Below, piece after piece: positions 36,232 to 44,658 of a stretch of DNA of 64,000 nucleotides (position 1 is the first letter of the stretch; the number at the start of each line of letters is the position of its first letter). Below the pieces are notes generated by a model. It searched no databases and was not told the origin of the DNA. It was given only the letters and a program-made list of their open reading frames with translations. The stretch comes from Bacteroidota bacterium (GTDB lineage Bacteria; Bacteroidota; Bacteroidia; B-17B0; Aurantibacillaceae), in the NCBI GenBank assembly GCA_016708845.1, contig JADJFB010000025.1, positions 1 to 64,000 on the forward strand. The letters run 5' to 3'. Both the position numbers and the translations under genes were made by a program.

Positions 36232-37548
36232 TTAGTATCCAAATAAACCTTTATTTAAAGCCACTAGAGCATCCTTCTTGTGAATAGAATTTACAAGTAC
36301 ACTAATGTTGTTGGAACTCCCTCCATAAGACACCATTCGTAAAGGAATGTCTTTTAAAGACTCTAATACTTTAAAGCCATAGCCTGCTTTGTTTTTCGGT
36401 AAATTTCCTACAATACAAATAATAGTTTGCTCTTGCTCAATTTCTACTTTGGCAAATTCTTCCAACTCTTTAGTAATTTCTTTTAAGTGTTTCATATTAT
36501 CTATCGTTAATGATACTGCAATTTCAGAAGTAGTAATCATATCAATAGATGTTTTGTAACGTTCAAAAATTTCGAATACAGCACGCAAAAAACCATGCGC
36601 TAATAACATTCGGTCGCTTTTAATATTAATGGCACAAATGCCATCTTTAGCTGCTACAGCCTTTAATCCTTCTGCGGCATTAATATTTGATATGCGTGTC
36701 CCTTTGGCATCAGGTTGCATGGTGTTTTTTAGTAGTACAGGAATGTTTCTTTTTTGAGCAGGTAAGATACAAGTAGGGTGTAAAATTTTTGCACCAAAAT
36801 AAGCTAACTCTGCTGCTTCATCAAAACTTAATTCGTGAATTGGATGTGTTTTTGAAACTACACGAGGATCGTTATTGTGCATACAGTCAATATCCGTCCA
36901 AATTTGTACTTCATTGGCTTTAATAGCAGCGCCAATAATGGATGCTGTATAATCACTCCCACCACGTTTTAAATTATCAATTTCTCCAAAGGCATTTCGG
37001 CAAATGTATCCTTGAGTAATAAATAAATTAATGTTTGGATATTTGTTTAATTCAGCCTCTAAATTTTTTTCGATGTAGGTTAATTGAGGTTCATCATTTT
37101 CATCAATACGCATAAAATTTAATGCTGGCAATAAAGCCGAAGGAATGCTTATTTCCTGTAAATGAAAGTAGAATAGGGCAGTACTTAGTAATTCTCCCTG
37201 AGCTAAAATTGCTTTTTCTTCATTTACTGTAAACATATCTAATGTAAATGAACGGAGGTAATTAAAATGGTTTTTAATTAAATCGTTCCCTTTAGTTTTA
37301 AATTCAGGCGAACTAAATAATTGATCAACTTCATTCACATAAGTAGATTCTAATTTATTAATAAGTGCATTAGCATTATCGCTTTCTTTTTTATACAGTG
37401 CATTGCATATTTCTACCAAGGCATTTGTTGTGCCGCTCATGGCTGATAAAACAACAATCTTTCTTTCGGGCGAAGAAATGAGTTGCACTAAGGCCTTCAT
37501 TCGCTCTGCAGTTCCAACACTTGTTCCTCCAAATTTTAATATATTCAT
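36232..37548 (-). CDS. lysC: Aspartate kinase
   Basis: A monofunctional aspartokinase of 438 residues. It starts NILKFGGTSVGTAERMKAL, has GGSDYTASIIGAAIKANEVQ, WTDIDCMHNNDPRVV and ELAYFGAKILHPTCI in the kinase domain, and ends with tandem ACT domains (from about residue 300), suggesting feedback control by lysine or threonine. Transcribed with lysA. A structured leader lies upstream (37549-37764). Confidence 0.94.
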   Translation of the reverse strand: MNILKFGGTSVGTAERMKALVQLISSPERKIVVLSAMSGTTNALVEICNALYKKESDNANALINKLESTYVNEVDQLFSSPEFKTKGNDLIKNHFNYLRSFTLDMFTVNEEKAILAQGELLSTALFYFHLQEISIPSALLPALNFMRIDENDEPQLTYIEKNLEAELNKYPNINLFITQGYICRNAFGEIDNLKRGGSDYTASIIGAAIKANEVQIWTDIDCMHNNDPRVVSKTHPIHELSFDEAAELAYFGAKILHPTCILPAQKRNIPVLLKNTMQPDAKGTRISNINAAEGLKAVAAKDGICAINIKSDRMLLAHGFLRAVFEIFERYKTSIDMITTSEIAVSLTIDNMKHLKEITKELEEFAKVEIEQEQTIICIVGNLPKNKAGYGFKVLESLKDIPLRMVSYGGSSNNISVLVNSIHKKDALVALNKGLFGY

Positions 37549-37626
37549 GATTAATGTTATTTAATGATTTTGAATCCTGCTTTATCAGGAGTTTTAAATT
37601 TAAGAATGTTTATTGGTTTTTTTTGA

Positions 37627-37690
37627 ATGTGTGTGAATCAATCCCTGATTCTGGCACACGAAATTAAATATGGCTCGGGCGAGCCTTACG
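37627..37690. promoter_or_regulatory. Structured intergenic region upstream of lysC
   Basis: Two hairpins can form: GTGTG-AATCA / TGATT-...-CACAC around 37631-37659 (loop ATCCC, bulge CTGG) and GGCTCGGGCGAGCC at 37672-37685. The region is clearly richer in G and C than its surroundings. It could be a leader element of the lysC-lysA operon (minus strand) or a dispersed repeat. I could not fit the conserved core of the lysine riboswitch. Confidence 0.35.
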
Positions 37691-37764
37691 TTTACACTTA
37701 GATTTTATGTAAAGGATGTTTTTCATTAATTCGATGCAAATAAACACATTAAAATATAATTCAC

Positions 37765-37800
37765 AAAAAAACGCCTCAAATAATTTTGAGGCGTTTTAAA
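37765..37800 (-). terminator. Rho-independent terminator of the T9SS cargo gene
   Basis: AAAACGCCTCAAA / TTTGAGGCGTTTT with a four-base loop. Read on the minus strand, the stem ends in a run of eight U, 17 bases after the stop of the gene ending at 37817. Confidence 0.85.
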
Positions 37801-37816
37801 TTTAACTCATCAAATA

Positions 37817-40471
37817 TTATTGTTTTAAAACTTTATAAGTTTTGATAGCATCCTTTGTTTCTAATTTTAAATAGTAAATCCCATTTGCTAAATCAGAGAT
37901 ATTAATAGATTTAGAAATTAATCCATTTCCTTCTATTACATCATTTAAAACAACTTTTCCATCAATAGAAGTGATATATAGAACTCCTTTTAAATCTGAT
38001 GCAGTTGTTAAGTCTAATGTAAATATGCCAGTTGTTGGATTAGGGTAAACGTTAAAATTTAAATCATTTGTTAATTCTTCAATTCCAACACAAGCATTTA
38101 CTGTTAATGTATCTTTTGCGGTATTTGAACATCCGTTTGATCCAGTAATTGTATAAAGGATAATATGTGAACCTTGTCCCGCTTGATTTGCAGAAAAAGT
38201 ATTAGTAGATACTGCTGCACCAATGTATGTTCCACCGCTAGGTGAACCTTCAGTTAATACTTTTACAGTGTTATCATCTTTACAAAAAGTAGTTAACCCA
38301 GTAAAAACTAATGAGACAGATGGTTTTGCTTTTGAGCCGATGTTAATAATATCAGATGATTGACAGCCAATGGTGTTTGTAACTAATACAGAGTAAGTTC
38401 CAGATGTGTTAACTGAAATGGAAGATGTAGTAGCCCCAGTGTTCCAAGTATAAGTATTCCCTGAACCAGCACCAGCATATAAGTTTAAATTTGATCCTTG
38501 GCAAAATGAAGTATCTGGACCTAAAGTTACAATTGGCGAAGCGCCTAAGCCAACTTGAATTGTATCTGTATTAGAGCAACCATTTGTGTTTGTTCCTCTT
38601 ACCCAGTATTTACCTGGAGTTGTAATATTTAAACTTGAGCCAATACTTGCATTGTTCCATAAGTAACTATTAGCAGTGGTGTTTGCATTTAAAATAACTG
38701 GTAAGCTGCAGAATAAAGTATCGTTACCTAAGTTTGGAGTAGGAGTTGGTTTTACGAAAATTTGTACTGTATCATAGGTCATACAACCAGATGTTAAGCC
38801 AGTAATTGTATAAGTTCTTGTACTAGTTACATTGGCTATAGGATTTGAAATATTAGCAGCTGATAATTCAATTGCTGGCGACCAAGTATAAGTTATTGTT
38901 GCAGGTTGTTCAAAAGCAATGTTTGGTCTTTGATTCATTGACCCAGAAGTAGTTGTTTGCGAGCATAAAGTTGCGTTAGCATCTGCGTTGTACCATACAG
39001 TAGATGAAAATGGTGTGCTAGATTGTGTAACTGAAACGTTATTGGAATAACCAGCAGGTGTATTATTAAAACACGTTTCAACAATTAGATTTGACACACC
39101 GTCCCAGACATAAGGAGTAGAAAATGTGTGTGTATTAGCTCCTAACACAGGAACATAACTTGCGGATGAGAAATAAGTTGTAAAACCTGTGGTTTGAAAA
39201 CCTGTAATATTAGTTAACGTTGTTGTAGCAATGGCAACATTGTAATTAGTTAAAGGGTCCGTTCCGTTTAAGTTAGTTGCATTAAATGCCAATGAATTAA
39301 TATTACCTGCAACTAAGCCCGCTGCTGTTAATTCCGAGGCTAAGAATAAAAATTGGTGTTTAGCACCTTCATAAAAATTACCATAAGGTGCTGGGTAGCT
39401 AGTGGATGTATTTTCTAAAATACCAGTTCCTAATTGTTTAGTAGAACTAAATGCTGCATTTAATTGAACTGGCACTCCTAAGCACACACTATCATTTGGT
39501 AGAGCAGAGGTTATAAATATCGGACTTCTAGTAACGGTTAAACTAGTTGTGTCATTTAGTACTGAACCATCGCCAACCACAGTAGTATATGCTTTTAATT
39601 TATAAGTACCAATGTTTGATAAATTATAAGTTGTGCTCATTGTAAAATCTTGCGAAGCATTACTAGCAATTGTTCCTGAACTTAATGCTAATGTATAAGT
39701 ACCAGCATTTGGTCCAGTTGTGTTAACTGTTACAGTAGTTGAGTTTACAGAGAAATCAGCAGTCGCTGATCCGAAATTTTTCACCCTTGCTACAATCGTA
39801 TCAACTGCGTAGCATCTTTTTGAAGTTAATGGATTAATTAATGCGCTAACACCCAAATCTAAAGGAGAAGGCGATAAGATGGTAATATTATAATCTTCTA
39901 CTTCTCCCCAAGTTGGGTTAGTACAAGGACCAGGAGCTGTACTTGATTCAGTAGCAATAATACGCATTCTAGTTGTTCCTGGAGTTGCAGTAAATGGAAT
40001 TGTTATTCCAGTTGGAGCTGAAAGAACCGTTCCAGCTATCGCAAATAATGTATATGGTGATGTGATGATATTTTCACCTGGATCTGCAAATGAACCATTT
40101 TGATTGTAGTCAATCCAAACCCCCACAATACCACTATATGTACCAGTACCACATTGCCCTACCGTAACAGATAATGGGTAATTACTGCCTAAAGTATATA
40201 CTTGCGGTGTTAATCCCGTATAGTTACTATACATATTCAAAACGGAACCTGCACCACCAGTAGTTAAACATGTACTAGAGTTATTTAAAGTTCCAAAAGT
40301 AACATTAAAAATTTCTTCGTCAGACGTAGACGTAGCAGCAGCTGGACAATATGTTTGAGAAAATGATTGTTTTGAAGCTAAAAGAACTGCAAAAAAGAAA
40401 AACAGATAACCTGTTTTTTGATAAATAGTTTCAGATAGTTTTTTAGAAGAAGTAAAGTAGTTTTTTTTCAT
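37817..40471 (-). CDS. Large T9SS type A sorting-domain protein with GEVED and PKD/Ig-like domains
   Basis: A secreted protein of about 884 residues. ATG at 40471 gives a proper signal peptide (LFFFFAVLLASKQSFSQ); the frame open to 40594 adds an implausible extension. Order: GEVED domain (WIDYNQNGSFADPGENII, then WGEVEDYNIT), CARDB-like domain (ISALINPLTSKRC region), a jelly-roll segment with FNNTPAGYSNNVSVTQSS, several short Ig-like SWNTGATTSS-type repeats (WNNASIGSSLNIT; WNTGATTSSISVNTSGTYS), and the C-terminal type A domain FNVYPNPTTGIFTLDL with ISDLANGIYYLKLET. A surface adhesin-like cargo; no enzyme domain is seen. Confidence 0.88.
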   Translation of the reverse strand: MKKNYFTSSKKLSETIYQKTGYLFFFFAVLLASKQSFSQTYCPAAATSTSDEEIFNVTFGTLNNSSTCLTTGGAGSVLNMYSNYTGLTPQVYTLGSNYPLSVTVGQCGTGTYSGIVGVWIDYNQNGSFADPGENIITSPYTLFAIAGTVLSAPTGITIPFTATPGTTRMRIIATESSTAPGPCTNPTWGEVEDYNITILSPSPLDLGVSALINPLTSKRCYAVDTIVARVKNFGSATADFSVNSTTVTVNTTGPNAGTYTLALSSGTIASNASQDFTMSTTYNLSNIGTYKLKAYTTVVGDGSVLNDTTSLTVTRSPIFITSALPNDSVCLGVPVQLNAAFSSTKQLGTGILENTSTSYPAPYGNFYEGAKHQFLFLASELTAAGLVAGNINSLAFNATNLNGTDPLTNYNVAIATTTLTNITGFQTTGFTTYFSSASYVPVLGANTHTFSTPYVWDGVSNLIVETCFNNTPAGYSNNVSVTQSSTPFSSTVWYNADANATLCSQTTTSGSMNQRPNIAFEQPATITYTWSPAIELSAANISNPIANVTSTRTYTITGLTSGCMTYDTVQIFVKPTPTPNLGNDTLFCSLPVILNANTTANSYLWNNASIGSSLNITTPGKYWVRGTNTNGCSNTDTIQVGLGASPIVTLGPDTSFCQGSNLNLYAGAGSGNTYTWNTGATTSSISVNTSGTYSVLVTNTIGCQSSDIINIGSKAKPSVSLVFTGLTTFCKDDNTVKVLTEGSPSGGTYIGAAVSTNTFSANQAGQGSHIILYTITGSNGCSNTAKDTLTVNACVGIEELTNDLNFNVYPNPTTGIFTLDLTTASDLKGVLYITSIDGKVVLNDVIEGNGLISKSINISDLANGIYYLKLETKDAIKTYKVLKQ

Positions 40472-40567
40472 GCTATATCTATTAAATTGACAAAAAATAG
40501 TTTGTGAGTAACAATTACAAAAATATAACATTAATTTATTAAATCCTATCATTTTAGTTAACAAAAA

Positions 40568-40594
40568 GTGGATGTTTGTCGTATAAAAATCCAC
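40568..40594. other. Short inverted repeat in the divergent cargo/tatA promoter region
   Basis: GTGGAT (40568-40573) and ATCCAC (40589-40594) flank 15 bases in the 154-base gap between the divergent cargo gene and tatA. It could be an operator for either direction; this is inference. Confidence 0.25.
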
Positions 40595-40613
40595 ATTCTT
40601 ATATTCTTATTTG

Positions 40614-40621
40614 TATTTTTG
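40614..40621 (+). promoter_or_regulatory. -7 element close to the tatA start
   Basis: TATTTTTG matches TAnnTTTG and ends only four bases before the tatA ATG at 40626. If used, the message would be essentially leaderless. No convincing -33 TTG is present, so this is tentative. Confidence 0.35.
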
Positions 40622-40625
40622 TGAC

Positions 40626-40886
40626 ATGAATTCTGTTTTTATTTTATTTTTAAATCTAGGTGGCGGTGAGGTTGTTTTAATTCTCCTTGTTATTTTGTTA
40701 ATGTTTGGAGGTAAAGGAGTGCCAAGTATTGCTAAAGCTCTTGGTAAGGGTATTCGTGAATTTAAAGATGCTGCCAATGGTATTCAAAAGGATGTGATGC
40801 AAGGAACTGGTGGGATTACCAACACTATTCAAGAACATATTCAAGAAGTTAAAAAGGAAGTAGACACACTTTCTGATAATAAATAA
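40626..40886 (+). CDS. tatA: Sec-independent (Tat) translocase protein TatA
   Basis: An 86-residue single-span membrane protein. N-terminal helix with LNLGGGEVVLILLVILLMFG, then the hinge GGKGVPSIAKALGKGIREFK and an amphipathic/charged tail. GGGE replaces the usual IGxxE before the helix, as in several Bacteroidota TatA proteins, keeping the polar Glu. The ATG at 40626 is preferred to the TTG at 40611, which falls in the promoter. It is 17 bases upstream of the GldI-like gene. A Tat substrate (the LD-carboxypeptidase at 54130) occurs in this window. Confidence 0.9.
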   Translation: MNSVFILFLNLGGGEVVLILLVILLMFGGKGVPSIAKALGKGIREFKDAANGIQKDVMQGTGGITNTIQEHIQEVKKEVDTLSDNK

Positions 40887-40903
40887 TTACTTCAATTCTT
40901 TAA

Positions 40904-41462
40904 ATGGCTTTGCAATCTGTTTTCAAAAAATACTGGTTCTTGGTAGTTTTATTCGCTGCTTTTGCAGCTTGTGGGCCAGATCATCAAAATATCGAAAACG
41001 ACTCTTTTAACAAGCAAAAGGTTAAAGATCAGTTTGTGAAAGCAAATCAGCAAGTGGTTATTAAAGAAAGTGATGAGATGGATTATTATCAAAAATCTCA
41101 TGAAATGCCTTTTGTTAAAACTAATAGCGGTATTCGTTATTATGTTTACAGCCCTTCAGCAAAGGGTGATTCTATAAAAACCGACGATATTATAAAAATA
41201 AATTACAAAGTATCGTTATTAAATGGTACAGAATGCTATTCATCAAAAACGGATGGTCCAAAAGAATTTGTGGTTGGAATGGAAAACATTGAAGATGGCT
41301 TGCACAAAGCAGTTTTATACCTAAAATCGGGCGATAAAGCCAAAATATTAATTCCTTCCCATTTAGCTCATGGCTTGTTAGGGGATTCAAAAAAATACCG
41401 CCGATGTCTCCCATTATTTATGATATCGAAATCATTTCCGTAAAAAACAATCTCATAATTAA
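40904..41462 (+). CDS. gldI: GldI-like FKBP-type peptidyl-prolyl isomerase lipoprotein (3' frameshift)
   Basis: A lipoprotein (lipobox FAAFAAC, Cys near residue 23) with one FKBP domain: SGIRYYVYSPSAKGDSIKTD, IKINYKVSLLNGTECYSS, FVVGMENIEDGLHKAVLYLK and AKILIPSHLAHGLLGDSKK. The frame as given ends in a non-homologous tail at 41443. Adding one A to the run at 41389-41395 restores IPPMSPIIYDIEIISV. A second added A at 41442-41447 would give a stop at 41460-41462 and a length of 186 residues, close to Flavobacterium GldI. Without the second change the gene would fuse to the next lipoprotein. Confidence 0.75.
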
Positions 41463-41469
41463 TAAGGAA

Positions 41470-42309
41470 ATGCTTCAAAAAATTGCCGGATGTTTTCTTG
41501 TGTTATTAGTTTGTTTTGGATGTAGTAAAAAGCAACACATAGAAGGTTATACAAGAGATGATAATGGTTTTTACTTTAAATTACTATCTATTGGGGATGG
41601 AAATGAAAAACCGCAAGTAGACAATGTTGTGGTGTTTGATGCCGAAATGAAAACTTTATCCGATTCCATTTTTTGGGATACTAAGCATGATGCCGCTAAT
41701 GGACTATACGTTGCCTTAAATACCCATTTATTGGCGGGCTCTTGCAATCATTACTTTTTAAATATGGTGGAAGGTGATAGCGCTTCTCTTTTGGTGAATC
41801 CTTCTGTTTTTTTTAGAAATTATTTCGACACCATTGTTCCTGAATTTTGCAAACGAGATTCGTTAGTGAAGTTAAATGTAAAATTGACTCAAATTATCTC
41901 AAAACAAGAGTATGAAGCGCTTAAAAACATCTCTCAAGCTTGTGATGTTGAGGATACAGAGTTACAAGAACTTCAACTCATCGATAGCTATTTATTGCAA
42001 AATTATAAGCATGTAAAAGCCGATGGAAATGGTATTTATACGATTACGAAGACATCAACAAATTTAGAACCTGTAAGCCAAGGAAAAAAGGTAAAAGTAA
42101 CTTATCAAGGGAGTTTTTTAGACATCTATGGAACTCCTGACCAGTTAATTAAAGGGTTAAATATTGTTATTGGCTCACTAAAAAAAGGTGAAACTACAAA
42201 AATAATAGTACCTTCGCGACTGGCTTTTGGCGAATTAGGAAGTAGCAATGGTTCTGTTCCTCCTTACACCTCTTTAGTCTACAATATTAAAATAATAGAT
42301 ATAAAATAA
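41470..42309 (+). CDS. FKBP-type peptidyl-prolyl isomerase lipoprotein (tandem degenerate plus C-terminal FKBP)
   Basis: ATG at 41470 begins a lipoprotein signal (KIAGCFLVLLVCFGC); the open frame further upstream belongs to the reading-through gldI 3' end. Residues 25-140 are a diverged FKBP-like module (YTRDDNGFYFKLLSIGDGNE, VVVFDAEMKTLSDSIFWDT). Residues 185-279 are a second FKBP domain (KVKVTYQGSFLDIYGTPDQL, IVPSRLAFGELGSSNGSVPP, YTSLVYNIKIIDIK). The first module lacks the usual FKBP active-site aromatics. It lies between gldI and another FKBP lipoprotein, in the same operon. Confidence 0.82.
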   Translation: MLQKIAGCFLVLLVCFGCSKKQHIEGYTRDDNGFYFKLLSIGDGNEKPQVDNVVVFDAEMKTLSDSIFWDTKHDAANGLYVALNTHLLAGSCNHYFLNMVEGDSASLLVNPSVFFRNYFDTIVPEFCKRDSLVKLNVKLTQIISKQEYEALKNISQACDVEDTELQELQLIDSYLLQNYKHVKADGNGIYTITKTSTNLEPVSQGKKVKVTYQGSFLDIYGTPDQLIKGLNIVIGSLKKGETTKIIVPSRLAFGELGSSNGSVPPYTSLVYNIKIIDIK

Positions 42310-42314
42310 ACAAA

Positions 42315-43238
42315 ATGAACAAAATCACTATGCTTTTAAGTTCAGCAGCTTTGCTAGGACTTGTATCATGTAACAAATCTGAGTATGATGGCTTTACAAA
42401 AGCTGAAAACGGATTACATTACCAATTCTTTACTCAAGACGAAGCTGGCGTAAAAGCTACGGAAGGAGATGGAGTAAGTTTTAAGGTTATTTATGCCTTA
42501 AAAAAATCACCAAACGATTCTGTGTTATTTGATTCTAGAATGAATTCAGAAGATGGAACTGGAACGGTTCGTTATATTGTTCCTAAATCTTCTTTTTCTG
42601 GAAGCTTAGAAGATGCACTCAAAATGATGGCTAAAAATGATAGTGCTGCTTTTATTATTAGCGCTGATTCATTTTTCTTAAAAACAAACCACATGGAAGC
42701 TTTACCTCCATTTGCTAAACCAGGAGATAAGTTGTTAATTACCATCAAAATGGTGGAGATTAAATCTAAAAAGGAATTAGATGAAAATCAGAAAAAACAA
42801 GAAGCGGAAATAGCAGCTTTACAAGCAGCTGAAAAGCCAAAAATGGATGCTTACTTAGCTGAAAATAAAATCACGACTCCTCCAACAGCAAGTGGAATTG
42901 TATTTATCGAAACTCAAAAAGGTAAAGGTAGCGCACATCCTACTGCTACAGATGAAGTAACTGTTCATTACACTGGTATGTTATTGGACGGGACAAAATT
43001 TGATAGCTCAGTTGACAGAGGCGAGCCCGCTAAATTCCCTTTAAATCAAGTTATTCCAGGCTGGACAGAAGCTATTCAATTAATGACAAAAGGTAGTAAA
43101 GCAAAAATTATTATTCCTTCTAATTTAGGCTACGGGCCAAGAGGCGCTGGCGGACAAATTCCTCCATTTTCAACTTTAGTTTTTGAAGTAGAGCTAATAG
43201 ATTTTAAAGCAGGTGCAGCGCCACAAATGCCTCAATAA
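42315..43238 (+). CDS. FKBP-type peptidyl-prolyl isomerase lipoprotein, two FKBP modules
   Basis: A 307-residue lipoprotein (lipobox LGLVSC) with the same plan as its neighbour. A diverged N-terminal module (KAENGLHYQFFTQDEAGVKA to ITIKMVEIKSKKEL) is followed by an Ala/Lys/Glu-rich linker helix (about 155-185), then a canonical FKBP domain: VTVHYTGMLLDGTKFDSSVD, PLNQVIPGWTEAIQLM, IIIPSNLGYGPRGAGGQIPP, FSTLVFEVELIDF. The C-terminal domain keeps the active-site Y, F, D, W and I residues. The start is five bases after the previous stop. Confidence 0.9.
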   Translation: MNKITMLLSSAALLGLVSCNKSEYDGFTKAENGLHYQFFTQDEAGVKATEGDGVSFKVIYALKKSPNDSVLFDSRMNSEDGTGTVRYIVPKSSFSGSLEDALKMMAKNDSAAFIISADSFFLKTNHMEALPPFAKPGDKLLITIKMVEIKSKKELDENQKKQEAEIAALQAAEKPKMDAYLAENKITTPPTASGIVFIETQKGKGSAHPTATDEVTVHYTGMLLDGTKFDSSVDRGEPAKFPLNQVIPGWTEAIQLMTKGSKAKIIIPSNLGYGPRGAGGQIPPFSTLVFEVELIDFKAGAAPQMPQ

Positions 43239-43266
43239 TTTTAGATAATTATTAAACTATAATAAA

Positions 43267-44331
43267 ATGAAAAAAATAATTTTAGCCTCTTTGTTTGCTC
43301 TTGTATCTTTAGGATTAGTAGCAAACCCGGATAAACCTAAAAAACCTAAAAAAGTAAAACTAAGTAAAATGGATCAAGAATTTTTAAGTAAACAACCAGA
43401 TGGCATGTATGCCAAATTTGAAACCGCTAAAGGAGATATTTACTGCGCTTTAGAATTTAAAAAAACACCAATGACTGTAGCTAACTTTGTTGGCTTAGCA
43501 GAAGGTGCTATTAAAAATACTGCTAAAGCAGATGGTGTACCTTATTATGATAGTTTGAAATTTCACCGTGTGATTCCTAATTTCATGATTCAAGGTGGTT
43601 GCCCGCTTGGAACAGGAACTGGAGATCCAGGATATAAATTTGGAGATGAGATTGACGAAACATTACAGCACACAGGCCCTGGTATTTTGTCGATGGCAAA
43701 CGCTGGTCCTGGAACGAATGGTTCTCAATTCTTTATTACTCACGTAAAAACCGATTGGTTAAATGGTAAGCATACGGTGTTTGGTCATGTAATTCAAGGA
43801 CAGAATGTTGTTGATTCCATTAAGGGAAATGATGTATTAAAACGCTTAGTGATTTTACGTAAAGGAAAAGAAGCAGAAGCATTTGATGCCGCTAAAACAT
43901 TTGAATTTGAGAAAACAAATTACGCTGCTAAAGCAGAAGCTAAAGCGAAAGCAGAGCAAGAAAAAATGGATAAAACATTAAACGAAACTTACGGTTCTGC
44001 TAAAACAACAGCAAGTGGTTTACGTTATATTATTGAAAAGGAGGGCGAAGGTGAAGCTCCAAAAGCTACTAGTAGTGTAACGGTTCATTATTCTGGATAT
44101 TTATTAAACGGTAACAAGTTTGATAGTTCTGTAGATAGAGGTCAGCCAGCTACGTTTGGCTTAAATCAAGTTATTCCAGGTTGGACAGAAGGTTTACAAT
44201 TATTAAAACCAGGTGGAAAAGCTAAATTAATTATCCCAGCTAACTTAGGTTACGGAGCAAATGGTTACCCGCCAGTAATTCCACCAAACTCTTGGTTAGT
44301 GTTTGATGTAGAATTAATTAAAGTAAACTAA
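43267..44331 (+). CDS. Cyclophilin-FKBP fusion peptidyl-prolyl isomerase
   Basis: A 354-residue exported protein with signal peptide (LASLFALVSLGLVA). An N-terminal cyclophilin domain (about 50-215: LKFHRVIPNFMIQGGCPLGT with the catalytic Arg, GTNGSQFFITHVKTDWLNGK, HTVFGHVIQGQNVVDSI) is joined by a Lys/Ala/Glu-rich helix to a C-terminal FKBP domain (SSVTVHYSGYLLNGNKFDSS, GLNQVIPGWTEGLQLL, GYGANGYPPVIPPNSWLVFD). Two unrelated isomerase folds in one chain are known in Bacteroidota. It is the last gene of the isomerase operon, before a terminator. Confidence 0.92.
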   Translation: MKKIILASLFALVSLGLVANPDKPKKPKKVKLSKMDQEFLSKQPDGMYAKFETAKGDIYCALEFKKTPMTVANFVGLAEGAIKNTAKADGVPYYDSLKFHRVIPNFMIQGGCPLGTGTGDPGYKFGDEIDETLQHTGPGILSMANAGPGTNGSQFFITHVKTDWLNGKHTVFGHVIQGQNVVDSIKGNDVLKRLVILRKGKEAEAFDAAKTFEFEKTNYAAKAEAKAKAEQEKMDKTLNETYGSAKTTASGLRYIIEKEGEGEAPKATSSVTVHYSGYLLNGNKFDSSVDRGQPATFGLNQVIPGWTEGLQLLKPGGKAKLIIPANLGYGANGYPPVIPPNSWLVFDVELIKVN

Positions 44332-44349
44332 AGATCAGATTTAATATTT

Positions 44350-44382
44350 TAAAAGGCTTCGTAGAAATGCGAAGCTTTTTTT
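44350..44382 (+). terminator. Rho-independent terminator of the isomerase operon
   Basis: GCTTCGTA, loop GAAA, TGCGAAGC, flanked by A-run and U-tract; 18 bases after the stop at 44331. One bulged G interrupts the lower stem. Confidence 0.9.
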
Positions 44383-44406
44383 ATGGAATACTGTTCTGAA
44401 AATAAT

Positions 44407-44545
44407 AACCACATAGAAACATAGATAAGGTAGAACAAGGACAGGATGAGATAAAGAAATAAATTTTTTTTACATAGCCTACAATTTATAAGCGTAGCTT
44501 CTCATGAAGACATTTCACTTATTTAGCCTATGCGTCTATGTGGTT
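44407..44545. repeat. 139-bp palindromic MITE/REP-like element
   Basis: Terminal inverted repeats AACCACATAGAAACATAG (44407-44424) and CTATGCGTCTATGTGGTT (44528-44545) match at 16 of 18 positions. The interior is non-coding. The left arm recurs at 10584-10599. Size and structure resemble a non-autonomous mobile or REP-type element. It occupies most of the 276-base gap from the terminator to the next gene; the remainder (44546-44658) contains only a short CATCAGCGTCATCAGCGT direct repeat. Confidence 0.65.
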
Positions 44546-44658
44546 AAAATAACCTTTTTTCGTTCCGATAGAGCTAGTGGGGTATATAGAAAAAATCTTA
44601 ATTAATCATAACCATCAGCGTCATCAGCGTTCTATTATAAAATTTGTATATTTAATTT

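Noticed and set aside
37549..37764. Lysine (L-box) riboswitch upstream of lysC
   Set aside because: The region is too short and its hairpins do not form the five-stem L-box core that I know.
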